A stretch of 50,690 nt of DNA, taken from contig CAIOJR010000082.1 of NCBI GenBank assembly GCA_903858685.1, forward strand, positions 1-50,690. Direction: 5' to 3'. A program made the position numbers and the translations under genes. Numbering within the stretch: position 1 is the first letter of the stretch; every line of letters starts with the position of its first letter. The notes under the pieces were generated by a model. That model saw only the letters and a list, made by a program, of their open reading frames with translations. It was not told the origin of the DNA and made no database searches. Source of the stretch: an uncultured Caulobacterales bacterium. GTDB lineage: Bacteria; Pseudomonadota; Alphaproteobacteria; Caulobacterales; Caulobacteraceae. This document shows, one piece after another, positions 18,316 to 27,299 of the stretch.

Positions 18316-18344
18316 TCGCGACCACGCATCAAACGTGATCGCGA
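18316..18344 (-). terminator. Hairpin after the TonB receptor gene
   Basis: Stem TCGCGACCACG and CGTGATCGCGA on the plus strand pair over 11 positions with one mismatch, which becomes a G-U pair in the minus-strand transcript; the loop is seven bases. It starts 15 bases beyond the receptor stop (18359). No U-tract follows, so termination is likely but not proven. Confidence 0.5.
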
Positions 18345-18358
18345 AACACCCGGGACGG

Positions 18359-20524
18359 TTAGAAATCACGACGCAACGAAATCGTGACCACGCGGGGCGC
18401 GCCATAGAACTGGCTGCCCGCAGACCCGCTGATGGAATAGCCCGTCACATACCTGTCATCTGTCAGGTTGGTGGCCTTCAGCTGCAACTGCCAGTCGCCG
18501 CGATCCAGCGTGACCAGCGCCGAAAGCAGGCCCCGCCCCTTGATCTGGTAAAAGGCTTCCTGCGAGGGCGAGCCCTCCTGCGACGACTGGTAGGCATAGT
18601 TCAGGCGCGGCGTCAGAACAGCCCCGCCCCCCAGATGGAAGGCATATTCGACGCCGGTGTTGATTGACCATTCCGGCGACAACAGGTTCGGCGCCCCACT
18701 GATGATCCGCGTCGCATTCAGATAGTTGGTGCAGTTGGTCGTCTGACCCGCCGCGCATTGCGGCTTCAGGCTGCCGGGCGGCAACAGGTTCTGGTCGATG
18801 ACGGAATAGGTCCCGAGTTCGGAATGAACATAGGACAGGCCGGCATCCACCCTGAACCCGTCGAGCGAGGCCTGGACCTGGGCTTCCAGCCCGGCAATCG
18901 TCGCTGCCGGCACATTGCTGACCGCGCTTTGACCGTTCAGGACATTGACCGTGTCATACTGGAAGTTGTCATAGGCGTTGTAGAAGGCGTCCAGCTGGGT
19001 CTTTACATGGCCGCCCGCAAGCGTGGACTTCCAGCCGGCTTCATAGTTCCAAACGGTTTCCTTGGCGAAATCTGTGGTGGCGGATTGAATGCCGCCGGAT
19101 TTATAACCTCTGGCGACGAACGCATAGAGCAGGTTGTCGGGGGCGAACGTCCAGTCCAGATCAGCCTTGCCGGTCAAGGCGTGGTCTTCTTCAAATCCGC
19201 CCGTATTGCCAACATTGGGCCCGCTGAAGGACCCGATATGCACACCGCCCGTCGCCTCGACCTTGTAGGTCGAATACCGCGCGCCAGCCGTCGCCGTCAG
19301 CGTGTCGGACAGCTTCCAGCTGACCTGGCCAAACGCCCCTAGTGTCGTTTTCTTGTTCTGAATCAGAATATTGAGCGGAGCGGGCGAATCCGTGATCGTG
19401 ACATCGATGCGATTTCGCTGGAAATAGCCGCCGGCGATCCAGGACAGAGGTCCGCTGGTCGGCGACAGGACGTCAAGTTCCTGAGTATAGACCTTTTCGC
19501 GAACAAACTGGTTTTCAGTCGAGGTCGTGGTCGCCGTGCCGTCCACGTCGTACAGATTGTGGATCTGCTTGTTTTCATAGCCGGTGATCGACTTGATCGT
19601 CGTGCCGTCATTGAACACATAGTGCTGTTCCAGCGAGCCCTGCAGCGCACGCTCATTATTGGCGGACCTGGAATTATAGTCGAGATCCCGGATCGACGGT
19701 TGGGAATAGCCTGCGGAATAGGCCGTCCCCGGAACGGGCTGGTAGGCATAGCCGCCGGTCTTGCGGTCGATCTGTTCCAGCTTGAAGGTCGCCTGATACG
19801 ACTCGATCGGCTTCCAGGTCAGACCAAGGCGCGAGTCCAGTTCGTCCAGCTTGTCCGGGTGGTTATTGAGCGGACCGTGATCCGTATAGTAGCTGTCATG
19901 GTTCTGATCATTGACCGCCAGACGCAGGGCGATCCTTTCGCCGACGGGGACATTGACGGCCCCCTGCGCCGACAGCGAATTGAAAGAGCCGTCGCCGACC
20001 TCGGCATAGCCACCGGTCTTGCCCAGTTGCGGGCTCTGGGTGTTGACGAAGATTGCGCCGCCGGTCGAATTCGATCCGACAAACGTGCCTTGAGGGCCGC
20101 GCAGCACTTCCACATCGGCAATATCGTAATAGGCGCCGGATGAAACGATCGGCGGCTGGAACACGCCGTCCAGATAGCTGGCGACGCCGTTGGCGGCGTT
20201 AGGCGAGCCGCTGGCCAGACCGATGCCGCGGATATTGACGCTTTGTGTCAGGCCTGCGTTTTCCACGCTCAGCGAAGGGGCGGCGAACTGAAGATCGCCG
20301 AGGCTTTTGACGCCCTTGTCGGCCAGACCTGAGCCGGGCAGCGCCGTCATTGAAATGGGCACGGTCTGCACGTTTTCCGACCGCTTTTGCGCCGTCACCA
20401 CCACCTCGCCGACGGTGGACGTATCCTGAGACGCGGCCGCAGCCTGCTGGGCTGCAGCAGCCCCGGACATCGCCATCGATGAGACAGCCGCCAACAGGCA
20501 CATACGAGTAAAACGAGACGCCAT
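18359..20524 (-). CDS. TonB-dependent outer-membrane receptor at the edge of the purine island
   Basis: A 721-residue receptor of the type frequent in Sphingomonadales and Caulobacterales. It has a signal peptide (about 1-25), a TonB box VGEVVVTAQKR (about 37-47), a plug with VNIRGIG, YLDGVFQPP and VEVLRGPQGTFVGSNSTGGAI, and a barrel ending in VTISLRRDF. The start has a strong GGGAGGG 5 bases upstream. The receptor is divergent from xdhA across a 299-base region that contains paired GCTAT-N5-ATAGC dyads. Uptake of a purine or purine-linked ligand is an inference from this arrangement; receptor sequences do not reveal substrates. Confidence 0.92.
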   Translation of the reverse strand: MASRFTRMCLLAAVSSMAMSGAAAAQQAAAASQDTSTVGEVVVTAQKRSENVQTVPISMTALPGSGLADKGVKSLGDLQFAAPSLSVENAGLTQSVNIRGIGLASGSPNAANGVASYLDGVFQPPIVSSGAYYDIADVEVLRGPQGTFVGSNSTGGAIFVNTQSPQLGKTGGYAEVGDGSFNSLSAQGAVNVPVGERIALRLAVNDQNHDSYYTDHGPLNNHPDKLDELDSRLGLTWKPIESYQATFKLEQIDRKTGGYAYQPVPGTAYSAGYSQPSIRDLDYNSRSANNERALQGSLEQHYVFNDGTTIKSITGYENKQIHNLYDVDGTATTTSTENQFVREKVYTQELDVLSPTSGPLSWIAGGYFQRNRIDVTITDSPAPLNILIQNKKTTLGAFGQVSWKLSDTLTATAGARYSTYKVEATGGVHIGSFSGPNVGNTGGFEEDHALTGKADLDWTFAPDNLLYAFVARGYKSGGIQSATTDFAKETVWNYEAGWKSTLAGGHVKTQLDAFYNAYDNFQYDTVNVLNGQSAVSNVPAATIAGLEAQVQASLDGFRVDAGLSYVHSELGTYSVIDQNLLPPGSLKPQCAAGQTTNCTNYLNATRIISGAPNLLSPEWSINTGVEYAFHLGGGAVLTPRLNYAYQSSQEGSPSQEAFYQIKGRGLLSALVTLDRGDWQLQLKATNLTDDRYVTGYSISGSAGSQFYGAPRVVTISLRRDF

Positions 20525-20590
20525 TTTTCCCTCCCCAGGAAATCTGCTTCGGCCGTCCCTCGTATGTCGGGGGTTCGGCCCGCAATTAAC

Positions 20591-20630
20591 GCTATGTCAA
20601 ATAGCTTAATTTTCGCTATTGTCTATAGCG
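20591..20630. promoter_or_regulatory. Tandem dyads GCTAT-N5-ATAGC (two sites), candidate operator
   Basis: Two identical-pattern palindromes occur: 20591-20605 (GCTAT GTCAA ATAGC) and 20614-20630 (CGCTAT TGTCT ATAGCG). Their centres are 24 bases apart. They lie between the divergent TonB receptor (start 20524) and xdhA (start 20824). On the minus strand the first dyad contains TTGACA, a possible -35 box for the receptor, so a bound repressor would block it. The binding protein is unknown; the MarR product at 17705 is a candidate. Confidence 0.6.
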
Positions 20631-20702
20631 TATTTGGGGCCTCCATATGACTCGACTCCAAGCTGAACACGCGCCAATCTGGCCAATAAATAACGTCGGC
20701 GC

Positions 20703-20747
20703 CGCCAAATTTGGCGAAAGGCGCAAAACGGGCGACGGGGCGCCTTT
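20703..20747 (+). promoter_or_regulatory. Palindromes in the xdhA leader
   Basis: CGCCAAATTTGGCG (20703-20716) is a perfect 14-bp palindrome, followed at once by AAAGGCG and CGCCTTT arms (20717-20723 and 20741-20747, 17-base spacer). They precede xdhA by about 80-120 bases. They could form RNA hairpins or bind protein. I cannot match them to a known riboswitch. Confidence 0.4.
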
Positions 20748-20823
20748 GCGCGCGGGTTTCCGTTTGAACTTGGCGCAAGTCGGGCTCTAGCTCGCCCATC
20801 AAGGGCGCAGGGCGAAGGTGATC

Positions 20824-22275
20824 ATGACAGCGATGTCGGCGGACAAAATCCAGTTTATCCTCAACAATGAAGAGGTTGAGCTGGCTGATATTCGCCCGCA
20901 CGACACCTTGCTGGACTTTCTGCGGCTGCGTCGCGGACTGACCGGAACCAAGGAGGGCTGCGCTGAGGGCGATTGCGGCGCCTGTACGGTCCTGGTCGGA
21001 AAACGGACCCATGGCGGCGTGCGCTATGAGAGCGTCAATGCCTGTATCCGCCTCATGCCATCGCTCCACGGCGTCCATATCGTCACTGTCGAACACCTGG
21101 CGAGCGAGACCCACGGGCTGCACCCCGTGCAAAAGGCCATGGTCGACCAGCATGGCTCCCAATGCGGTTTCTGCACCCCTGGCATTGTCATGTCGCTCTA
21201 TGACGCCTGGATTAATCAGACAACGGATGATCTTGCGGATACTGAAACCGCCCTGCAAGGCAATCTGTGCCGCTGCACGGGCTATGAGGCGATCATAAAG
21301 GCCGCGAAATCCGCAGCTGAACACAGGCCCTGCGCGAAGACGGACGCCATCATCCGTGATCAGAGTAAAATTGCAGACCGGCTCGAACAGATCCACGCCG
21401 CACGATCCGCCATCCATCTGGCCGCCGACGGCGCGAACAGCCTCATCCCGGGCACAGTGGCGGAATTGCTGGAAATCCTGCACCGCGAGCCTGAGGCCAC
21501 GCTGATTGCGGGAGGAACTGATGTCGGTCTGTGGGTCACCAAACAGATGCACGCGATCAGCCCCGCCGTCTTCATCGGCCATATGGACGCCCTGCGACAG
21601 ATCGAGACCACAGACGCCGAAATCTCCATCGGCGCTGCGGTCACCTTTGCTGATCTGAAGACCCCGTTCGCGGCTCTGGCGCCCTCTCTGGCGGCGTTGA
21701 TCGACCGGATCGGCGGGCCGCAGGTGCGCCACATGGGCACGATTGGCGGCAATATTGGCAATGGATCGCCCATTGGCGACCTGGCCCCGGCCCTGATCAC
21801 GCTCGACGCCCGGGTCGAACTTCTCTCGGCGGCAGGCGCGCGGCTCATGCCCCTGGAAGACTATTTCATCGCCTATGGCCGTCAGGACCGCCGACCTGGC
21901 GAGTTCATCCGCTCCATCCGGCTCCCGCGCTCGCTGCAAAGCCGCCACTTCGCCGTCTACAAGGTGTCGAAGCGGCGCGATGAGGACATATCCGCCGTGT
22001 GCGCCGCCTTTGCCCTGACGCTCGATCCGGACGGAACGGTCACGCGTTTCCGCTCCGCCTATGGCGGCATGGCAGGCACGCCCAAGCGGGCGAGCGGGCT
22101 GGAAGCGGCCCTGACCGGCGCGGTCTGGTCGCGCGAGACGGCGCAGGCGGCGGCGCAGATGCTGGATCACGACTTCCAGCCCCTGTCCGACTGGCGAGCC
22201 TCGGCTGAGTACCGGCGGCTGACGGCGAAGAACCTCGTGACCCGCTTCTATCTCGACACAGTGGGCGAGGCGTGA
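20824..22275 (+). CDS. xdhA: Xanthine dehydrogenase small subunit (2Fe-2S and FAD domains)
   Basis: A 483-residue subunit with both iron-sulfur domains followed by an FAD domain. Cys46, Cys51, Cys54 and Cys74 form the plant-type ferredoxin cluster (GCAEGDCGACTVLV); Cys114, Cys117, Cys149 and Cys151 form the second (QCGFCTPG and CRCTGY). The FAD domain shows LIAGGTDVGLWVTK and GTIGGNIGNGSPIGD. It passes electrons from the molybdenum site in XdhB to NAD+ through FAD. ATG 20824 has GAAGGTG five bases upstream; the GTG at 20818 is part of that site. It overlaps or abuts xdhB and xdhC, forming xdhABC. Hypoxanthine and xanthine oxidation to urate is the expected reaction. Confidence 0.95.
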   Translation: MTAMSADKIQFILNNEEVELADIRPHDTLLDFLRLRRGLTGTKEGCAEGDCGACTVLVGKRTHGGVRYESVNACIRLMPSLHGVHIVTVEHLASETHGLHPVQKAMVDQHGSQCGFCTPGIVMSLYDAWINQTTDDLADTETALQGNLCRCTGYEAIIKAAKSAAEHRPCAKTDAIIRDQSKIADRLEQIHAARSAIHLAADGANSLIPGTVAELLEILHREPEATLIAGGTDVGLWVTKQMHAISPAVFIGHMDALRQIETTDAEISIGAAVTFADLKTPFAALAPSLAALIDRIGGPQVRHMGTIGGNIGNGSPIGDLAPALITLDARVELLSAAGARLMPLEDYFIAYGRQDRRPGEFIRSIRLPRSLQSRHFAVYKVSKRRDEDISAVCAAFALTLDPDGTVTRFRSAYGGMAGTPKRASGLEAALTGAVWSRETAQAAAQMLDHDFQPLSDWRASAEYRRLTAKNLVTRFYLDTVGEA

Positions 22276-22277
22276 CC

Positions 22278-24617
22278 ATGTCCTCCCCCCCCGCCCCGGA
22301 CGCCAAGACCGAGATCACCGGCGCGATGCATGACGCGCTGCGCCACGATTCGGCGCACAAGCACGTGACAGGCGCCGCTGACTATATTGACGATCTGCGC
22401 GAGCCAAGCGGCACGCTGCACGCGGCCCTAGGCGGGTCGACGCGCGCCCATGCCCGGATCACGTCGATGGATCTCAGCGCAGTCAGAGCCAGTCCCGGCG
22501 TCGTTCGGGTCCTGACGGCGGCCGACATTATCGGCCTGAACGACACCTCGTCCAACGGCTCTCGCGATGAGCCGATCTTCGCGACCGATCTGGTGCAGTT
22601 TCACGGCCAGCCAATCTTCGCCGTGATCGCCGCGACGCGCGACGGGGCCCGACGCGCGGCGAGGCTTGCCGACATCCGCTATGAGGACCTGCCCTTCTGG
22701 ACGACGATTGACGGCGCCCTCGACAATGGCGCGCCTGAGGTGGTCGCGCCCATGACGCTGCAACGCGGCGATGCGGCAAGCGCACTGGAAGCCGCGCCCA
22801 GACACATCAGCGGCCAGATGCGGATCGGCGGCCAGGAGCACTTCTATCTGGAAGGCCAGATCGCGCTGGCCATTCCAGGCGAAGATCAGGACATGACCGT
22901 CTGGTCCTCCACCCAGCATCCCAGCGAGGTGCAACACATGGTCGCCCATGTGCTGGACTGCGCCAGCCATTGCATCACGGTCAGCACACGGCGCATGGGC
23001 GGCGCCTTTGGCGGAAAGGAGACCCAGGCCGCCGCCTTCGCCTGCATCGCCGCGCTCGGCGCGCGGCTGACCGGCCGGCCTGTCAAGTTCCGGCCAGACC
23101 GCGATGAGGACATGGCCAGCACCGGCAAGCGCCACGATTTTCGCGTCGACTATCAGATCGGCTTTGACGACGAAGGGCGCATTCTGGGTGTCGAGGCCAA
23201 TTTCGCCGCGCGCTGCGGCTATTCTTCCGATCTTTCAGGGCCGGTGACGGACCGCGCGCTGTTCCACGCCGATTCCAGCTATTTCTATCCCCATGTGCGC
23301 CTGACCTCCCAGCCGCTGAAGACCCATACGGTCTCCAACACCGCCTTTCGCGGTTTCGGCGCGCCGCAGGGCATGCTGGCCGCAGAGCGCTTCATCGAGG
23401 AGATCGCCTACGCCCTGGGCAAGGACCCGCTGGCGGTGCGCAAGCTCAACTTCTATGGCCAGGGCGGCGACGGACGCACCCTGACCCCCTATCACCAGGA
23501 GGTGGAGGACAATGTCATCCACCAGATCGTGGAACAACTGGAACAGGACTGCGACTATCAGGGCCGCCGACAGGCCATCCTGGTCCAGAATGCAAAGGGC
23601 GGGGTGATCCGGCGCGGCATAGCGCTCACCCCGGTCAAGTTCGGCGTGTCCTTCACCCTGACCGCCTATAATCAGGCGGGCGCCCTGATCCACATCTATC
23701 AGGACGGCTCGGTCCAGCTGAACCATGGCGGAACGGAGATGGGGCAGGGCCTGCACACCAAGGTGGCGCAGGTCGCCGCCAGCGCCTTCAATATCGACAT
23801 CGCGCAGGTGCGGGTGACGGCGACCAGCACCGACAAGGTGCCCAACACCTCCGCCACCGCCGCCTCGTCCGGTTCTGATCTGAACGGCATGGCCGCCTTT
23901 GACGCCGCGCGCCAGATCCGCGACCGGCTGATCGCCTTCGCCGCCCTGAACTGGTCCGTTCCCGCAGGCGAGGTGGAGTTTCTGCCCAACCGGGTGCGGA
24001 TCGGGACCACGATCGTGCCGTTCGCGGCGCTCATTCAGGCCGCCTACCGGGCCCGTGTTCAGCTTTCCGCCGCCGGGTTTTACAAGACCCCGAAAATACA
24101 CTGGGACCGCAAGACCGGCCGTGGCCGTCCCTTCTATTATTTCGCCTATGGCGCGGCCTGTTCAGAGGTCTCCATCGATACGCTGACCGGCGAATACAGG
24201 GTGGAGCGGACGGATATTCTTCACGATGTCGGCAAATCGCTCAATCCCGCCATCGATATTGGCCAGATCGAGGGCGGCTTCGTTCAGGGCATGGGCTGGC
24301 TGACCACGGAGGAGCTGTGGTGGGACCCGTCCGGGCGGCTTCGCACCCATGCCCCGTCCACCTACAAGATCCCGCTGGCCTCGGACCGGCCGAAGGTTTT
24401 CAATGTCTGTCTCGCCAGCGGCTGCGCCAACCGGGAGCCGACCATTGGCCGCTCCAAGGCTGTCGGCGAGCCGCCCTTCATGCTGGCCAGTTCCGTACTG
24501 GAGGCGCTGTCCATGGCGGTGGCCAGCGTGGCGCACTATCGCACGCCGCCCCGACTGGACACGCCCGCCACGCCGGAGCGGATCCTGCTGGCGATCGAGC
24601 GACTGAAGGGGCGATGA
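22278..24617 (+). CDS. xdhB: Xanthine dehydrogenase large molybdopterin subunit
   Basis: About 779 residues, the molybdenum-cofactor subunit. MGGAFGGKE (about 240-248), RGFGAPQG, GGTEMGQGLHTK and the terminal GEPPFMLASS are the usual cofactor-contact motifs; Glu in GEPPF is the catalytic base. It hydroxylates xanthine or hypoxanthine. ATG 22278 follows the xdhA stop by two bases and has GAGG upstream; the GTG at 22272 is less likely. It is the second gene of xdhABC. Conserved substrate-pocket Arg and Glu positions were not individually checked, so another purine is possible. Confidence 0.95.
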   Translation: MSSPPAPDAKTEITGAMHDALRHDSAHKHVTGAADYIDDLREPSGTLHAALGGSTRAHARITSMDLSAVRASPGVVRVLTAADIIGLNDTSSNGSRDEPIFATDLVQFHGQPIFAVIAATRDGARRAARLADIRYEDLPFWTTIDGALDNGAPEVVAPMTLQRGDAASALEAAPRHISGQMRIGGQEHFYLEGQIALAIPGEDQDMTVWSSTQHPSEVQHMVAHVLDCASHCITVSTRRMGGAFGGKETQAAAFACIAALGARLTGRPVKFRPDRDEDMASTGKRHDFRVDYQIGFDDEGRILGVEANFAARCGYSSDLSGPVTDRALFHADSSYFYPHVRLTSQPLKTHTVSNTAFRGFGAPQGMLAAERFIEEIAYALGKDPLAVRKLNFYGQGGDGRTLTPYHQEVEDNVIHQIVEQLEQDCDYQGRRQAILVQNAKGGVIRRGIALTPVKFGVSFTLTAYNQAGALIHIYQDGSVQLNHGGTEMGQGLHTKVAQVAASAFNIDIAQVRVTATSTDKVPNTSATAASSGSDLNGMAAFDAARQIRDRLIAFAALNWSVPAGEVEFLPNRVRIGTTIVPFAALIQAAYRARVQLSAAGFYKTPKIHWDRKTGRGRPFYYFAYGAACSEVSIDTLTGEYRVERTDILHDVGKSLNPAIDIGQIEGGFVQGMGWLTTEELWWDPSGRLRTHAPSTYKIPLASDRPKVFNVCLASGCANREPTIGRSKAVGEPPFMLASSVLEALSMAVASVAHYRTPPRLDTPATPERILLAIERLKGR

Positions 24618-24618
24618 G

Positions 24619-25485
24619 ATGAACGCCCGCACGCCGGCCCGCCCAGCCATGACCCGGCCGCTCGCCCTGGAGGCCTTCGCAGCCCAGAGCGCCTGCGTGG
24701 TGGTGGAGATCGCCGCCACTGCCGGCTCCACCCCGCGCGAGGCGGGCGCCTTCATGCTGGTGTCCGCAACCGCCCATTGGGGCACGATTGGCGGCGGCCG
24801 GCTGGAACTGCTCGCCATGGCCAATGCGCGTCAGGTGCTGGTCGGCCAGGGCGTCGCCATGATGGACATCCCGCTGGGCCCGGACATCGCCCAGTGCTGC
24901 GGCGGACGGGTGAAGCTGTCGTTCCAGATCGCAGATGAGCCGACCCTGGCCCGGCTTGGCGAGCGCCGCAGACAAGAGGCGGACGCCGCGCCCGCGGTCT
25001 ATGTATTCGGCGCTGGCCATGTGGGCCGCGCGCTCGCCCGGTCGCTGGGGCTTTTGCCGCTCAGACTCTGCGTGATCGATAATCGCATCCTTGAACTGGC
25101 GGCCCTGCCAGCCCTGACCCCGACCCAGCTGAGCGTGATGCCTGAGGCGGTGGTGCGCGCCGCCCCGCCGGGCTCGGCCGTCGTGGTGGCGACCCAGGAT
25201 CACGCGCTCGACTTCCTGATCGCCGCCGAGGCTCTGGCGCGCGACGATCTGGCCTATGTCGGCATGATCGGTTCAGCCACCAAGCGCGCCCGTTTCGCCC
25301 ATTGGTATGTCCGCGAGGCGGGCGGGAGCCTTGATCGCCTGCAAGGCCTGACCCTGCCGCTTGGCGGCGCTCAGGTGCGCGACAAGCGGCCCGAAGTGAT
25401 CGCGGCCCTAACTGCTGCTGAACTGCTGCAGGCCTTCGCGCGCCATGAGCAGCGATCCACCGAACCCGCAGGCGCCGGGACATAG
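24619..25485 (+). CDS. xdhC: Xanthine dehydrogenase accessory protein
   Basis: A 288-residue XdhC/CoxI-type protein. The N-terminal domain has GSTPREAGAFMLV and GTIGGGRLE, then IAQCCGGRVKLSF with the conserved Cys pair; the C-terminal Rossmann domain begins with VYVFGAGHVGRALA and includes YVGMIGSATKRARF. It inserts or matures the sulfurated molybdenum cofactor for XdhB. It follows xdhB by one base, completing xdhABC. Its stop is directly followed by a dispersed repeat, then the converging alpha/beta hydrolase gene. Confidence 0.94.
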   Translation: MNARTPARPAMTRPLALEAFAAQSACVVVEIAATAGSTPREAGAFMLVSATAHWGTIGGGRLELLAMANARQVLVGQGVAMMDIPLGPDIAQCCGGRVKLSFQIADEPTLARLGERRRQEADAAPAVYVFGAGHVGRALARSLGLLPLRLCVIDNRILELAALPALTPTQLSVMPEAVVRAAPPGSAVVVATQDHALDFLIAAEALARDDLAYVGMIGSATKRARFAHWYVREAGGSLDRLQGLTLPLGGAQVRDKRPEVIAALTAAELLQAFARHEQRSTEPAGAGT

Positions 25486-25489
25486 GGCG

Positions 25490-25536
25490 TTTTCCGACGA
25501 GGCGGATACCGGTTCGTCGCAGATAAGGCTCTGATT
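25490..25536. repeat. Dispersed intergenic palindromic repeat, copy 2
   Basis: CGACGA and TCGTCG form inverted arms around ACCGG, in the 66-base gap between the convergent xdhC and hydrolase genes. It matches copy 1 at 7978-8024 at most positions. Like that copy it begins a few bases after a stop codon. Confidence 0.7.
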
Positions 25537-25551
25537 ATGGAAGGTTTTGCC

Positions 25552-26295
25552 CTAGCGGCCGAGCAGGGCCTCCAAAGCCTCGTCGATAAGGCGCGCCAGG
25601 GCGTGAGGCTGGGATATGTGCGGCGCATGGCCGCTGTCGATCGACAGCGCCCTGTCATGCGCCACAAGCGCCTGCATCCGCTTCTGCGCGACCGGCGCAA
25701 TGCTGCGGTCGGCTGTGGCCTCGACATAGATTTTCGCCACACGGCCAAATCGGTCGGGCGTAAGATGGGCGCGCAGGATCCGCCCGGCCTCGCGCTGGGG
25801 CGTCAGGCGGCGCGCGCCGGCAGCGGCGACATCTGGTGCACAGTCCTGCAGGAATATCTCCTGAGCCGCCTCGGGCGGGACCTCGGTGAAGAGCCCGTCT
25901 GCAGAGCGCTTCAGATAGGGATTTATCCCCGCGACCGCCTCCCCCTCGCTGGCCAGCTGACGCGCCAGATCTTCATAGGCCATGCCGCTGGGCAGCATCA
26001 TCGCCGCGACATAGACAATCGCCGCCACGCGTTCGGGAAAGTCTTCGGCAAATTGGGACGCGATCACGCCCGATCCGCTATGGGCCAGCACGACCACGCG
26101 TCGCGGCGCCACCCGCGCGACATGATCGACATAGGTCGTCAGCGAGGCTTCGCCCGGCGGCGCGCCCTCACACCCATTTTCCGGCAGATCAACCGCGTGG
26201 CAGGTCCAGCCCAGCGCCTCGAATTGCGGGATGACGGCGTCGAACACCCACGCCCCCTGCCAGGCGCCATGCAGCAGCAACAGGTCGCGCGTCAT
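25552..26295 (-). CDS. Alpha/beta hydrolase (esterase-like) in the oxalurate operon
   Basis: A 247-residue alpha/beta-hydrolase resembling plant-type methyl-ester esterases. LLLLHGAWQGAWVF is the oxyanion-hole region, Ser73 in VLAHSGSGV is the nucleophile, and His near 223 (SGHAPH) is the catalytic base; Asp is in the preceding loop. It overlaps the dioxygenase gene by four bases, so it belongs to the minus-strand operon that begins with hpxX. Its substrate is unknown; an ester or amide from purine breakdown is only an inference. It is convergent with xdhC. Confidence 0.88.
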   Translation of the reverse strand: MTRDLLLLHGAWQGAWVFDAVIPQFEALGWTCHAVDLPENGCEGAPPGEASLTTYVDHVARVAPRRVVVLAHSGSGVIASQFAEDFPERVAAIVYVAAMMLPSGMAYEDLARQLASEGEAVAGINPYLKRSADGLFTEVPPEAAQEIFLQDCAPDVAAAGARRLTPQREAGRILRAHLTPDRFGRVAKIYVEATADRSIAPVAQKRMQALVAHDRALSIDSGHAPHISQPHALARLIDEALEALLGR

Positions 26296-27260
26296 GGGGC
26301 CGGGGCCGCCTGATAGGTGCGCTGATACATTTCGCGCAGATGGCCAAGCGCGGTGGTCGGCGGATATTTCGGCGCCGCCCCGGCATCAAGACAGGGCGCC
26401 AGACAGGACACCACATGGTCCGCCCGACCGGTGAAAAAGAACGGGACGGAATAGCGCTCCCGACCAGAGGCGTTGATCACCCGATGCAGGGTGGAACGGT
26501 ACTGATCATTGGTCCATCGCGCGATCAGATCGCCCAGATTGACGATAAAGGCGCCCTTGAGCGGCGGCGCATCCATCCACCCGCAGGCCGCGTCGAACAC
26601 CTGAAGCCCGCCCACCTCGTCCTGCAACAATAGTGTCAGGGCGCCAAAGTCGGTATGGGCGCCGCAACCCTTCTCACCTGGCGCCGGATTGGCGGGCTGT
26701 GGCGGATAGTGCAGCAGCCGCAAGGTGGCCATGGGCTCGTCGCAAAAGGATGCGAAATAGTCGTCGGCCAGGTCCAGAGACAGGGCGAGCGCCTGCATCA
26801 CGCGCGCCGACAGCTTCGTCATCTGGTCAAAATAGCGCTCCATCACCTCGCGCCAGCCCGGCAGGTCGTCTGGCCAGATATTGGGACCGTGATTGAACAG
26901 CCCCGCCCTGACGCGCGCATCGTCCGGTGGAAGGTCTGCGCCTATATAGTAGCCCTCCTTCAGGTCGGGCGGCGCGCCGGGCTCCAGAACCTGCCCTCGC
27001 AAAGGCTCATAGCCGCGATTGCAGGCGCTCAGGGCCTTGTCCAGACGCAACTTCTCTGACACGGGCAGGTCGAACAGGCGGCGACACTGGGCCAGTACGC
27101 TGTCCAGCGTCATCTGGTCGACGCCGTGATCCACCAGATAGATGAAACCATGCTCCAGACAGGCTTTCCGGAAACTCTGGGCCAAGGCGTCACGGCCATC
27201 TGGCTGGTCGAGCAGGGCCAGACTGATCACCGGCAGGCTGGGCGCGGACTGTGGCGACAT
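26292..27260 (-). CDS. Isopenicillin N synthase-like 2-oxoglutarate/Fe(II) dioxygenase
   Basis: About 322 residues from ATG 27260 with AGGGG nine bases upstream; ATG 27281 lacks a ribosome site. It has the DIOX_N region (LPVISLALLDQPDGRDALAQ) and the 2OG-Fe(II) jelly roll. The metal triad is His202-Thr-Asp204 and His259, and Arg269-Tyr-Ser271 should bind the co-substrate carboxylate. It lies between hpxZ and the hydrolase in a five-gene operon with tight spacing, so it may oxidise a purine-derived or related compound. It is not the TauD-type XanA xanthine hydroxylase of fungi. Exact reaction unknown. Confidence 0.9.
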   Translation of the reverse strand: MSPQSAPSLPVISLALLDQPDGRDALAQSFRKACLEHGFIYLVDHGVDQMTLDSVLAQCRRLFDLPVSEKLRLDKALSACNRGYEPLRGQVLEPGAPPDLKEGYYIGADLPPDDARVRAGLFNHGPNIWPDDLPGWREVMERYFDQMTKLSARVMQALALSLDLADDYFASFCDEPMATLRLLHYPPQPANPAPGEKGCGAHTDFGALTLLLQDEVGGLQVFDAACGWMDAPPLKGAFIVNLGDLIARWTNDQYRSTLHRVINASGRERYSVPFFFTGRADHVVSCLAPCLDAGAAPKYPPTTALGHLREMYQRTYQAAPAP

Positions 27261-27299
27261 GATCTTTGACCCCTGTGTCATTGCGGCTGAGTTCGCCCC

